NCBI GenBank assembly: GCA_032718565.1 | Contig: JAVGVS010000042.1 | Location: 1 to 64,000 of the forward strand | From: Distichodus sexfasciatus | Lineage: Eukaryota; Chordata; Actinopteri; Characiformes; Distichodontidae | Length of the DNA: 64,000 bases | Reading direction: 5' to 3' | Part shown: in pieces, positions 22,641 to 35,084 of the stretch | Layout: every line of letters starts with the position of its first letter | Position numbering within the stretch: the first letter of the stretch is position 1 | The notes under the pieces: generated by a model | What the model saw: only the letters and a program-made list of their open reading frames with translations | What the model was told of the DNA's origin: nothing | Databases searched by the model: none | Position numbers and translations under genes: made by a program

Positions 22641-23582
22641 ACTGTAAAAATGATTTGATCAATAAGCCAGGTTCTTGCGTTTACTTCAACTTAAATCAAA
22701 GCAAATTTTATTTAGTCAACATTTTAAGTCAATTCACAGAAATGAAAATAACTTACAACTGTAAACTGTAACTATGGCTGTATTTAAGAGTTAATTTGTT
22801 AGTACGCCCACAGACTCTGTAAATATATCCATCTGGTTAAATTTTTAAAGAAGTTACATTCCACTGCTGCCTTAAAGTTTCAAGTAAAATCTGATTCAAT
22901 ATGCAAATTATTTCAACTCATTATTTTAAGTTTAATTTTAGCTTTGTATTGCTTTCTAAGAAATTCCCATTTGGTGTTTAATTTAGAACTTTACATTCTA
23001 CATGAATGCAGAATGTAATATATCTGATTTATCTGTAAGATGTTGTATATCAGTGGAAAGAACCAAAATTTATTGTGTTTTTTCTATTTTGCAACTTCCT
23101 ACGCATTATATTAACACTAGGGGTGCACAATCCAGAAAATCTCACAATTCGATTCCAATTCTTGACGTCATGGCTTTGTTTCTAGATTGCTGTTTTGAGT
23201 TACTTTTACCACTTGACTGTGCCAGATCATCAGAAAAAAATCACACTGCACATGTATGCATACTGACAGTATTTCCTTTATGCTCATGCGAAAGAGGTCT
23301 ATCCGGACAGATTTCAACATTGTGCCATCTATAGAATTGGCGAGCTGAACTCGTTTCGGGGAAACAGTAAACTGGTGTCATTACGTTATAAAATATGAAT
23401 TGATTTTTGGAAGGCATGAATCATTTTTGAATCGATAGATTTTTTGCACACCCCTAATTAACACATTAGCTCAAACATAGCTGTGAAAATTCATCAGTCA
23501 GCTGACACTGTATAAGTGCTTGTTTGAAGTCAATAAAAGAATTATGTTACCATAATATTGATCAAATCGTTTTTTACAGTGT
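22641..23582. mobile_element. CACTG-ended non-autonomous element, copy A
   Basis: The left end ACTGTAAAAATGATTTGATC and the right end GATCAAATCGTTTTTTACAG are inverted repeats. About 600 bp remain once the nested hAT MITE is removed. CACTG-like ends resemble the EnSpm/CACTA superfamily, but that class is a guess. Confidence 0.65.
23118..23456. mobile_element. hAT-type MITE with perfect 8-bp duplication ATTAACAC
   Basis: Ends TAGGGGTGCACAATCC and TTTTTGCACACCCCTA. ATTAACAC occurs on both sides (23110-23117 and 23457-23464). It is nested inside a CACTG-ended element. Confidence 0.9.
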
Positions 23583-24407
23583 ATGAGCAAAACAAAGTGT
23601 TTAACTTGAGTTCTCAAGTTACGTGATCATTCCACCCCGCCATCAAGATCATGCGGTAAAAAGAAATTGAGATACATACAGCCTGAACACTCCAGCTCAC
23701 GGCTGCCTCAGATTCTCCGAATTATAAATCATGGCGGAGCCAGAATCCCCTGGAGATCCACATCAAGGCCCACTCTTGATGCTCGAAAGCCATGCTGGGC
23801 CCAGTAGTCATGAATGATCCATGTGGCCGAGTTATATTTGTAACTTGGGCCTGATCTCTTTGTTTGTCAGGCTCTTTGAAGCGGCTGGGCGTCCTCTAAA
23901 AACGGATTAGCCAGCCTCTTGACCTGAGATAGGGCAGAGAATATGCATGATGAAGAAGAGAGTGTAAGATAGACCTCCATGGTGAAAGGAGACATGTTGC
24001 ATGAAGAACATTTACTGCATCTGGCACTGTAAAAAAAAAAAAAAGTAAAATTACAGAAAATTTACAGGTTTGTTACCTGGACTTTTTCGGTTATAATACA
24101 GATTTTCCCTTTTAATAATACATTTTAAATGCAAATGTATACATTATTATTGAAAATTAACAAAATTTAAATAGATCTGCCATGTGTATAATTACAGTTC
24201 CTTTTCATATTTATTCTGTAAAACTAAAGCAGTATTTCATAATTTGATAGGTATTTTTAAATCATTCACAATTATGACCAGTAAAAACTAAAATGATTCA
24301 TGTTGCAATAATAAGCTTATTTTGGCAGACATTTAAGGTTCGAGAAATAGAGATATTCTCTAAAATAATACATTGCTCTTGACTGTAATTGTGAATGACT
24401 TAGAAAT

Positions 24408-24592
24408 ACATTTACATTTATGCCATTTAGCAGATGCTCATATCCAGAGCGACTTCCATTTTTCTAATTTTAGGGACAGTTTCCCTGGAGCAACTTGGGG
24501 TTAAGGCTCTTGCTGAGTGACCCACTGTTGGTAGTGCAAGTGGTAGGTCTTGGTCCAGAGGCATGTGTCCTAACCACTAGGACACTACTGTG
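24408..24592 (-). mobile_element. tRNA-derived SINE, family 2 (TTTACATTTA tail)
   Basis: Reads in reverse from the tail ACATTTACATTTATGCCATT through GCAACTTGGGGTTAAGGCTC to a tRNA-like head TTGGTCCAGAGGCA..CCTAACCACTAGG. It lies inside a larger CACTG-ended element. Confidence 0.8.
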
Positions 24593-24705
24593 AAATTAGG
24601 GACTATTTCTTTAATTTTACAGAAAAATATCTGTGATTACTTGGTTAAAATGACAGGTTCTGTTCTGCCATTATATACAGACATATCTATTTATTTATTT
24701 ATTTG

Positions 24706-24732
24706 TACAACAACAACAACAACAACAACAAC

Positions 24733-24795
<63 letters not shown>
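24706..24795. repeat. (CAA)n(TAA)n microsatellite
   Basis: About nine ACA units followed by about twenty ATA units with no interruption, hence probably length-variable. Confidence 0.95.
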
Positions 24796-24796
<1 letters not shown>

Positions 24797-26062
24797 TGTA
24801 CATTTTTACAGAAGGAATACATGAGCAAGTAAGGGAAAACTGTAATATAACAGAAGAAATCCTGGTAATAAAGATATTTTACAAATTTTTTAGAGATTTT
24901 CATGCACTTTAACATGATATTGCTTTGAAATTTCCGTGCATCAGAAATGCATGACAAATTGTACTTTTTTCCTGATCTATCACTGATAATATCTATATAT
25001 TTTTTTTAAAAAAAGGTTGTGAAATTTTCTTCTTTAACCATGTACAAGCTTACACAAGGGCAGTCAAAAGCACCTCATTTAGAGCCCACAAAATAATCAT
25101 TACAAAGCTAGAAATTAGGATATATTTCATTCTCCTAGTTGGCTGCGTGCTACCTGGAGGCACTTGACCAGGCCTTGATCCTGAAGTCAATTAAGAGAAC
25201 CAAAACTGGGCTTGCAGGCAATCCTGTTAAGCTCTTATAAAGCTCTTGATGCATTGCAGGCCTTACAGGTGAGTGTGTTAATCGCTCATTAGCCTGTGGC
25301 ATAGTTAGATTCTTCCCAGAGGTTTTGAGGTCAGGGGAAAGAGAAGGGTTTGTATGGATGGATATTATACATTATTTCCACTGTGAAAAATGTAATATAA
25401 CAGTACATTTTACAAAATGTCTCTGTTTCTCAATAAACATAAAGAATGTTATTATTGTAGTATGTCTCATTTTACTACTGGAGATGATTAATGACATTAA
25501 TAACTGTTAATTTGTTAAAATTGTTAATTTACAATAATAATGTGTATATTTATCCTTTATTCATTCATTATCTGACCCTCTAAATCCTTACAGAAAAAAA
25601 CTGTTAACAGTTGATAAAGGGAAAATCTGTAATTCCAAAACCCAGTGAATAAATTGCTAGTACTTTTCTTTAAACAATTTTACAGATTTTTTTTTTCAGT
25701 GAACCAAAAGGGAAATAAAACTTATATACAAAGTATGTTTTTGTGAGGAACTGAGGAGGAGCCTGAGGAAGGAAAATGATTTTGTGTTTTGTTTATACTG
25801 TCTTGATTACTTCACTATTACAAACTACTACCTCTTGCACTGAACATTTTATAGGTCTTAAGTAAGTGATGCTAAACAGCCTATTTAAATGCATTTTTAT
25901 TTTCTGTTATCTTACTCTATTTTTATTTTATTCAACATTGGTGTCAGTGTTGTGCAAACTGAGTTGGCTCTGAGTTCAAGAACTTCATTGCTGGATGATT
26001 GACTGATGTTTGTTATGGAGCAAATGTCAACCTTTTGTGATAACTTCTTTCAGCACTTTCAG

Positions 26063-27047
26063 CACTGTCAAAATGTATTTGAACAAGATGTTATGACTTG
26101 CATACTTTCAACTTTACATTTTAAGTTCGATTGCTGCCTTAAAGGTCCCATATTCTGAAAACATTGCCTTTTTCTGTTCTTTGGACATCCATTTGGGTCT
26201 GTACTGCCTCTACACACACTTTGATAAAAATGGTCAATAGTGTTAGTATTAACTCACAATGTCAGAAATCGGGTGCTTAAACGAGCCGTTTAGATTTCTC
26301 CCCTAACTCTAGGGCACAGTAGAGGACATTTGAATAACTCCTCCCTCCTATCTGAGAACCTCCACCCACCAGGTAGAACTGCTAGTGCTTCCTGATCTGC
26401 CATGTTTTCTTGCAGGCACCAGCGTAGGAACCACAATGAAGAAGTCTACAGGCGGAGTGTTGTGTTGAACATGTACGACTGTACGGATGGTCTGTTAGCA
26501 GCAGCCATGTTGATTATTTACACGTGAGGTAAACTCTCGATGTGCTGTCTACATTCCAGTTCCGGAGTGGAGTGAGGGCAGCAGAGGTTCATATGCATTT
26601 AGGAATACTAATGAGAAACAGTCTGTTCTGAAAGGGACTGAAATAGGGGGGTAAAAAGCAGGTGAAAATGCCTAATCTGAGAGGTATTTTCAGCAAACTA
26701 CTTTAGAGACATGGTTTAGTGGAGCTCACAGACCTATTTTAACTTGTTGAAAGAATGTATAATATGGGACCTTTCAAGATTCAAGTAAAATCAAACTAAA
26801 CACACTCTTTATTTCAACTCATTATTTGAAGTCTAGTTTGAGCTTAGTAAGACAAATTCCTGTTTAATGTGTCTCTGAACTTTACATTCTAACTGAATGT
26901 TATAAAAGACTTATAAGACTTGGTATGAAACTAGAAAGAATGACATTATAGTTAGTTCAAATTGCGTGGTAAATGCATTGTTTTACGTTGAAGTAAACGA
27001 AAGAAGGGTGTTAACAAGACTTACTGATTAAATCACTTTTTAAAGTG
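26063..27047. mobile_element. CACTG-ended element, copy B, split by a MITE
   Basis: Begins CACTGTCAAAATGTATTTGA and ends GATTAAATCACTTTTTAAAG. Its interior (GCTGCCTTAAAG.., TATTTCAACTCATTAT.., GAACTTTACATTCTA..) aligns with copy A at 22.87-23.0 kb. The AAGGTCCCATATT element sits within it. Confidence 0.6.
26141..26774. mobile_element. MITE with AAAGGTCCCATATT ends
   Basis: The ends AAAGGTCCCATATT and AATATGGGACCTTT are perfect inverted repeats, 634 bp apart. Copy A of the host repeat is uninterrupted at this site. The likely target is TTA/TCA, which would fit a PIF/Harbinger class, though not firmly. Confidence 0.8.
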
Positions 27048-27340
27048 TGGTCACAAAGCCAGACACTCTCAAATGCCAACTCCAAGGAGTAAACAGATGG
27101 CAAAAGCCAAACCGAGCTTAATCAGCCTCTGAGCTGTGTTACGTAAGCCTGATGTGCATGTAGAAATGTTTACCAAAAAAACAACATCAGATCCAAGGAT
27201 TTATCCTCCCGGCCCACCAATCAGGCCTCCATCTGGACACTGCCTGTGTAATTCCGAGCTGCACTGGGCAAGTCTGCGGTGGTGGCACGTGTTCGGCTGG
27301 TGCAAAAGGCACTGAAAAGTTCTCCAGGAGGCAAATGGCA

Positions 27341-30339
27341 GCATACTGTACACTGCATTTTTAAAAACCGGTAGTTTGTTACCTGGATTTCTTTTGTTAT
27401 ATTACAGATTTTCCCTTAATCGCTTGTACATATTTTTATAAATTCACACATTATTATTTAAAATGAACAATTTTAAAAGATTAACAGGATTCATGCAAAT
27501 GAATTTTTTTCAGTATGAAACTTCTTGTGCTTGGCTTAATAAGGGTAATCAACATATAAAATAAAAATGGTTCATTTCACATATGTACACCAAATATTGA
27601 CTGAAATGGTTAGTAATGGAGTTACTAAGTTTATTGAGATTTTTTGGCTTCTGACACTTTTGTATAATTAAACAGGCCCCAGGTCAAATTGTCCCAGAAA
27701 CATCACTGGTGTTCCTGAGAAACGAACATAGCAGAAGGGTTATGTAAGTGTGCAGTTATGTCCATTAGTAGAATGAAACATACTGCAACAATAACATATA
27801 CTTTGTTTTGGTCCACATTTCAGCTTTAGGAAACAGAAATATTCTGTATTATAATACAGAACATATACTGTTAAATTACAGTTATATTTATGAAGCTGAG
27901 TGATTATTCATCATTATAGTTTAGCAACCTTCACTCTCTACTTAACTACATTTCAAATGGAAGTAAAGTACTTTATACTCCAATACACTTCTAATGCCCA
28001 CGGTCATTACTTCTTAATTTTCCCATATTTGTATTATCTTTAGTGAAAGAAATAAATGTGTATTTCTTTCGGAGAGTACCGCTGAAAGGATATCACCAGC
28101 TGCAAGCTTTTATCTAACTGACGGTGCAAAAATCCAAATGTTCTGGTTACTCCGTAATGTGATTTGTGGCCCAGTCTCCTCCTCATCATTTTTTAGAGTT
28201 TGAGAATGGATCATATTTTGACAGAAAGTAAAACACTTAACTTTAAGACGCTTTAACTTGAACTGTTACACATTTTCTTTGTGAGTAGTCTTTACCTTTA
28301 TCTAAAGGTGAATAAATCACAGCTCTCATTATGATACAATATTATGTCAGTTCAGTGGAAAACATTTAAACGTTTGCCAATATAAGTCTGCTATGATATG
28401 TTTTCCATTTGATTCAATGAAGAGCCAGCAATCATTATGAGACCATTTAATGCTGAATTAACACAATAACCTCTAGTCATATAAAATCACAAAAAACAAC
28501 TTTTGACATTGTTATTCCTGAGCTCAAAACTACTAAATGGAAATCAAACATCTCTTTTAATATAAACAAACTCATTTTCAACGTAAAATGAATTGCGATA
28601 AGCATGATCGACATTTTCTTTTTGGACTGACGCAGTCATTCCATCTATTAATGTAGATCAGTGTATCATTACTAGGGGTGTTCCAGTGTTAATAAACTTT
28701 CCAGGACTCTGAAAAGTCAGGTTTTGCAGTGATATGACTCATTTATAATAGGTTTAAAATCTTAAAATGTAGAACAGGGCTTAGAGATATAGAATAACTA
28801 CGGTAACTTTCATATAGAGTGTATTTATAATTTGTTACAAATGTATTGTGGAACTGGGGTTAGCGCGTGCTAGCTGTTTCAGCCAGTTTGTCGTTGTTAT
28901 CCTCTTAATGTACCATCCATCTGGTAGGCAGCTTGTCAACCTCATTTTGCTCGACTGAAGCAAGTGTAAAGCTTAAGGCATCACACGCTAGACGATTTAT
29001 GCTTTCTAAACTCTTTTCTGAAAGCAAAAGAGAGGAAAGGTCTTATTTCTTACATATAAATCTAAAAAAACCCCAAGACTATAGGCTTCAAAGCAGTACT
29101 CAAAGATAACATCATATTAGGCCTATTGCAGATAAAAAAAAAAAATTCAAAAATAATTATGCATAATTACGTGGAAATAAAACATGGATATTCTCTAATG
29201 TTGTAAAGTCAGGCGGCTGCAGGTTTTTTTCCCACCCAAATTTAGGACTTTACAATGTCAGAGAATATTTGTGTTTTTTTTTCTTGTAAATTTAAGACAT
29301 TAATCTTGAAACTTCTAACCCTGGATGTCGACGTTCCTAATGATAATTTTTCTAATTGTAGTAACTCTAATACGTCCTCGTACAAAAACAATAGTGTTGC
29401 TTAGAATAAAAGAAATTCCAAGGAGATCATAATTGTGGTAATGAGACCTTGATAGTTTATGGTGTTCGTTTATATAAGTTTTAAAGGTCATAGGTTTTGA
29501 AGGTTTGTGGAGCAGATGTGTTTGTACTGTGAAAATGATGGAACCTTTACAGATTAAATTAACACTACAGAGAGGTCTGAGGAGTAGAGAAGTTGAGATT
29601 TACAGTCAACCATACGACAATATCGCCCTCTAGTGGAGATTCAGACAAAATATTAAGCACTCTATCACAAAACTTCAGTTTAATAAAACTACAAACACAC
29701 ACTGTAAACTAGACGTGTTATTTTAACAAAACCTACATCATTTGACGAAGAAACAACTAAAGAACCTCGGTCAATGTCTTTGCTATTATATTTCCTGTCA
29801 CAAAACATGCAATTACACACATTTCCAGCAGCATAACACACACAGAACTTGCCATGGCAGGTTCCCAAAACTAGATAAATTGATGAAGAAACAAATGACC
29901 TTCAGACAACATCCTTGTTGTATATTTTGAGACACAATCGTGCACCACCACTTTTTATACTGTTGGTTGTTCCAGTTAAATAAGGACACATACTTTCTCA
30001 CTCACTATCCTCACAAAGTTACAAAATTATGCAAGTTTTACAATTTTTGCTATTGTGATGCGGGTAACAAGGTTCCCACAAACACACGTCCACATTTCTA
30101 CAAGTACTGCAAATTGGCTGTGTTAATTCCACAAAAACTACAGCATTAGATTAAGAAATAACTCCAACTGTATTCAGTCAAAATATTTGTCACTATTTCA
30201 TGTCACAATACATTTTACACATTTTTGGCAATTTCACACTTAATACATCTTTTCCACAAAAAAAATACACTTTTAGTATTTTATGAGGATCTTTGCACAT
30301 TTTTAGTATTTTAACTACATAATGCCCCAACTGGTTTCT
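27341..30339. other. Intergenic AT-rich DNA
   Basis: GTAGTTTGTTACCTGGATTT near 27370 echoes 24.07 kb, so an old element end lies there. Otherwise only the inverted repeat at 29.2 kb stands out. Confidence 0.45.
29183..29274. repeat. Imperfect inverted repeat
   Basis: ATATTCTCTAATGTTGTAAA (29188-29207) faces GACTTTACAATGTCAGAGAA (29247-29266) around a loop of about 36 bp. It could fold as a hairpin or be a tiny MITE. Confidence 0.55.
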
Positions 30340-31290
30340 ACAACCATCTTAAAAACCTTATACTCCCACACACCTTCTGTGTACATGCCCTCATATACAA
30401 ACATAAAAATGTCCTCACAAAGCCAAAAAATATGACTAATATCATGTTATGCGATCAAGGTCCTCACAAACATTGCATTTTTGTCACTATTAGAGGAAGC
30501 ATAAGAAAATCATTGTGTTAGTTTATTAATTTGGCTGACCCTCAAATTCAAAACATCTGCATAAAGTCACCAAAATCTTTGGGTATTAGCCATCTTTATA
30601 GCAACATAGACATATTTTATGACTAGATTATTAATATAATTCACAAAATAGTGGCAAAACGTGTAGTGCTTGAGAGGACCATCCCACGTTTTTCAACTAC
30701 TTTGTGTATTTTATTTATTACTTGTGAGAACCGGCCCTCACGTACAAAATGACCTTAAAATTGAACCAAATGCAAATCTTTGTGCAGTGTTATTCATTTA
30801 TATGTTTATTAATTATGAGGACTGGCCATCACATACAAAATGTCCCAATAAAGACAAAAATCTGACCAACAGGTCTCTCTCTCTCTCTCTCTCTCACTCA
30901 CACACGCACACACACAAACTTGTACAACTATCTTTGTGGGGACATTTCATAGACTCCCATGATGACTAGATATGTCTAATTCTACAGCTAATCCTGACCC
31001 TAACCTTAACCTCAGTAACCAAAAGCACATCTTTTACCTCTTTTAGTTTCTCAAATAAAACACATTTTTCCATAAAGTCATTTCTCCTCATGGGGACCTC
31101 TCAAATGTCCCCACAAAGCCCAAAAAACGAATAAAAGTGATTTTAGGGGACAAAACTGCCCCAAAAGGTCCCCACAACGCATAAACACATGGTACACACA
31201 CACACACCTATGTGCATTTCTTTCTATATTTATATATTAAGTTGACTGACACTCACAAAATGTCCGCACAAAGCCAACAAAAACTGACCA
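30340..31290. repeat. Degenerate GGGGAC / TGTCCCCAC repeat region
   Basis: Recurring phrases such as TGTGGGGACATTT, CATGGGGACCTCTCAAATGT, AGGTCCCCACAA and GAGGACTGGCC..CACATACAAAATG. I recognise this word set from dispersed fish repeats. A (CT)n(CA)n run lies at 30874-30917. Confidence 0.6.
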
Positions 31291-31319
31291 ATGCCACTTT
31301 TCAAACCAACACACAGAAC

Positions 31320-31412
31320 TGGACGCATGTAAGGTGTGAACTTCACTCCTGTTCGCGGCTTTTGCTTTTGAATTGCGTGGCCGCACCCTCGCAACCTACA
31401 GCCCACTACGGC

Positions 31413-31486
<74 letters not shown>

Positions 31487-31679
31487 CCAGCCTTACCTGC
31501 AACAGCCCGAGTCCTAGCCGCACTCCATAGCACTGGTTTTAAAACCCGCAGGCCTTCAGGTACGACGTTGGACAACGCCATTAGCCGCGGACACGGTGTG
31601 CGATTCGCTGGAATATGGATATAGCAGCAAGTTTTTGGACGACGGTGTAACTTACGAAGCTGAGAATCCGAATTTTAAC
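31320..31679 (+). promoter_or_regulatory. CpG-rich leader or promoter of the candidate 31.7-kb exon, holding a (CA)n run
   Basis: CpGs cluster at 31345-31410 and 31550-31650, on either side of a roughly 34-unit CA repeat (31415-31483). No clear TATA box is seen. Confidence 0.35.
31415..31483. repeat. (CA)n microsatellite of about 34 units
   Basis: Uninterrupted CA run within the CpG-rich leader of the candidate 31.7-kb exon. It is likely polymorphic. Confidence 0.95.
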
Positions 31680-31718
31680 ATGGCTTCCGCCAGCACAGGT
31701 GGAGACGCCTCGGTGCAG
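31680..31718 (+). CDS. Candidate first coding exon of an unidentified plus-strand gene
   Basis: An ATG in good context (AACATGG) opens 13 codons, MASASTGGDASVQ, ending at a strong donor, GTGCAG|GTGAGA. The 150 bp before it are CpG-rich (about 31550-31700) and the upstream frame also stays open. This looks like a vertebrate 5' exon with a short coding start. I found no second exon I could trust downstream and do not recognise the peptide. The gene would run away from rhobtb1, tail to the window's right. Chance occurrence is possible. Confidence 0.4.
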
Positions 31719-33344
31719 GTGAGAACACTTCTCATTGCACATTTCTAACATTTATTAGCCTTTTAAAAGAAAGCAAGAGGACGCGTCCAGCCCAATTTCA
31801 TGCGTTTGGGAGGTGGTAAAACTTTGTATAAATGCCGCTTTACATTGAGATTGAGGACGGCGTGAGGCGCAGGTAAATTCGTTTTTGCTCGAAAGTGTCT
31901 CTCAGGACAAGTCTGTTTTTGTGTGAATTTATTTATTTAAACGGCAGTGTAAACTTTTAAGTCGGTTTACAAACAGGTAAGTGGAAAAGGCTGCTTCACT
32001 TAATGCACGGCTTGTTTGGACGCACAAACAACTTTCGATTTCCTTTAATGATTGTTTTTACACGTGTAGCCTACACAGTGTATTTATGCTGGAGATTGTA
32101 TTATCAGCATAAAACCGCAGTTTAGAAAACATTTTTGGTAAAATAAAAGAATCAGTCACGAAATCAGGAGGTAAAACTTTTGCACATGACCTTTGGTCGT
32201 GTCCATAAAATAAAAGGATTTATGAGATTATCCAGATTTTCTTTCAGTTGTTTAACATGTACAAATGCTAAAAAGGAGTATATGCATCGGTCATGACCTT
32301 GTTTGTTTACTTCAAAATTCTGAATGTTTTTTAATGCTCCACTGCAAAAGTTACAAACTAACCTTTAAGAATAATTCAGAGATTAATGTTCTCAGAATAA
32401 GTGTGTGTTAACATTTGTCAGTCTTACGGATATCTTAAGAAGAAGTGGCTTTGGGAGTTAATGGTTGATTTATTGCGTGCGCAAACTGTAAAGAGTTTGG
32501 AAAACCTGGAAGTTACTGTAAAAAGGAGAGGGAGATGTTGGAGGATCGATCTAATTGTTGAAGGCCGGAGCTTAACCAACTGTGTTTCCAGACCATCTAT
32601 GGAAAGGGACTTGTGTGTGTGCGCGTTTGTTTCATGAGCGAGTGTCTTCCTGTCACGACTGACAAATGTCTTCTTCGAACGTCGCCAGGCTTCCTGCTTG
32701 ACCCTCATACCCGTTGCATAATAACACGCTTAATACAACGCCAGTGTTTTTCCTGCAAGTTGGTTCTTTGGCAGATCTTTACAAGCCCCAAGTTATGATA
32801 CCCGCGGATGTTGTACCCATTCCAAGTCACAATACACAATTGACCCTTTGACGGTTTGTGATGCCAGGCTGGCGCGTCTTGGCTGAGCCGGGGCCAGGCC
32901 TGCAAGCCTCAGCGGGTGACGTGTGACCCCGGGAATGATGTGGACAAAAGCAGGGGTCTTTCCTCAACCTACCCCCTTCGTCGCCGGTCTTTTCTCAACC
33001 ATAGATGACTCTGGCGGTGCCGAGTGGTCCGTGACTCCCATTAATGCTTTGTAGAGAATTAAGTCATAACGGCGAGTCTGTTCTGTCTGACCGAATACTT
33101 ATACTGACCTAAGACACCCAGCTGCTGAATCCTGACGCCGTTACGGGCCGTGCCTGAAAATAAAGCGAAGTGTTATGAGCCAGAGGCTTCTTATACGTCA
33201 AGGCTGCACAGATTTGTCATTGTGCTGTGTGTTGTACTGAGCACGAAAGACTGAGGAGGTGCAAGTGCATAGCGAGCAAGATGCATGTTTTGAATCGAGT
33301 CACTAAAAATAAATCTTGGTTTGCAATACATGTATATATAGTAT

Positions 33345-33832
33345 ACAGTAATACCTCAGTTTGTCATTTTCACATGAATCTTTTTCAAAGATTAATTCTC
33401 ATAATAATAATAATAATCTCATAATCATTAATTCTAAAATAATAAAGGAAAAAATAACCTTCTATAAAAAAATCACTGAGTCGTTTTACTCAGACAAGTG
33501 CATAAAAGTGTAAATACCAAGAACAAGCCTGATAGATCATAAAATCGAATGTTTAATTCATAAAATACATGTACTATAAATTGTATGCCCTGTACATATG
33601 CAATAAATTGTATACAGCACAGTATTAAAGGGAACGGCCTTTATAGAGAAGGGTAAGAATTTTTCCAAAAAGTATGAAAAAAGTTGTGACTGCGCTACTA
33701 AAGACATTTTGGTATGTTTATGGGGGTTTAGGTTGCTTTTTAGGGGCTTCCTAAAGGATTTGTTCGAGTTGACACGTTTGTCGCGTATTATAGAACCAAT
33801 GAACAACAATGTTTTACTAGGAATGCCGTGAT
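33345..33832. mobile_element. Dispersed element with TACAGTAATACCT end
   Basis: Starts TACAGTAATACCTCAGTTTG and ends around GTTTTACTAGGAATGCCGTG. The interior (AAGTGTAAATACC..AACAAGCCTGAT, GGCTTCCTAAAGGATTTGTT) aligns with 61.93-62.24 kb in the same orientation. Confidence 0.55.
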
Positions 33833-34974
33833 AATCGTACTAATACTAAGAAGGCTACTGTATTATCTAATCACAAACGTTTGAAGGATAAGATCATTTG
33901 CAGCTGAGATATTTCTGTTATGACTGTACACAGCTGGAGTTCATTTAATAGAGTAATAACTCTTTATAACACAAACTTGCATCATTGTAGAATTCAAGCA
34001 GTTAAGGTCATTTATTTAAGCTGTATTACTGTACAGTATTGCACATAGTAGACTATGTAGGCTACGTTAAGTTTCACTTACACTTTCCGCTTTCTCCAGT
34101 CTCTTTACCCCTAGATACAAAAACACAAAGCGCTAACCTGACCTCTACATGTCACACACACTCGCCCAGTAGAGTCTTCTGGATCAGCAGTCACGTGTGC
34201 TTGTGTATGTGAGTTTTGTGTCGGTGAGAGGGAGAGAGCCACAGATGAGTGTGAAAGAAGATGTGACAGTTTGTTCCTGCACTTATGTATCAAGGATTTT
34301 CAATATATTGCTCGGTCCAAATTCCAAAATCACTGTTGGCTAATTGTAACAATGATTACTGTTGTAATAATAATGATGATGTGCAGCCAGAGCAGTCTCA
34401 ACTTTATATTTGTTTTTTTGTCATTTACAATGCGCCGATATTAAAAACTGATTAGGGTAATTCCTTCCCCAGACACAGAACTAATGTCGAGAGGAGCAAT
34501 AACACAGCTTATGTTCAATAAGAGCCACTCGCTCACAAATTAATCTCCAGCTCGCAATGAGCTCCCGCAGACGGCTCTTATGTTCGACACGTAAGATATG
34601 CAAACAGCGATAAGAATCAACACTAATTAGGTCAAAGCTATTTATACACTGCAGCACCTGGAGTGACTTCCACATGTAAACTTTCTGGGTGGTGTGTTTT
34701 ACTGTGTATTGAAATTAAACCTCGGTACGGCGTATAAAGCTGTGTGGTAGAATGGCTCAATCTAGCTAGTGAACAGCTTGGCATTTTTAGTGACAATAAT
34801 GAGAATGTCTTCCACAGATAGCGAGGTGCATTTACGCAACAGAAATGATCCCATATCAGTGCTGATTATAGTCAGCTCCTGGCATTTGTCAACTTGCATA
34901 TGTAAGATTTAATCCTAAGTCAGTCAAAAATGGTTTGTTAAAGAATATCTAATTTACATCAAATAGAAGATATT

Positions 34975-35075
34975 AATTTTTCTAATAACAGCGGCAGTCT
35001 CCCTGGAGCGACTTGAGGTAGCTCAGGGTCTTAGCGGTGGTAGTGCTCAAAGTAAGATTAAGCTGGATTTGAACC
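34975..35075 (-). mobile_element. SINE family 2 fragment
   Basis: GCAGTCTCCCTGGAGCGACT and GGATTTGAACC are the body and B box of family 2 in reverse. A family 1 SINE follows directly. Confidence 0.5.
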
Positions 35076-35084
35076 TATGAATTT

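Larger units (their letters stand above)
24025..25701. mobile_element. Possible larger CACTG-ended element
   Basis: Left CACTGTAAAAAAAA..TAAAATTACAG faces right TTTTACAGATTTTTTTTTTC AGTG in inverted order. It encloses a family 2 SINE and a microsatellite. The ends are low complexity, so the pairing could be chance. Confidence 0.35.

Noticed and set aside
24703..24957. Open frames of poly-Asn, poly-Ile or poly-Thr/Val at the microsatellite
   Set aside because: They are translations of the (CAA)n(TAA)n repeat.
31212..31624. Frames of poly-Thr-His or Cys-Val over the CA repeat
   Set aside because: Produced by the dinucleotide repeat; no unique protein sequence around it.
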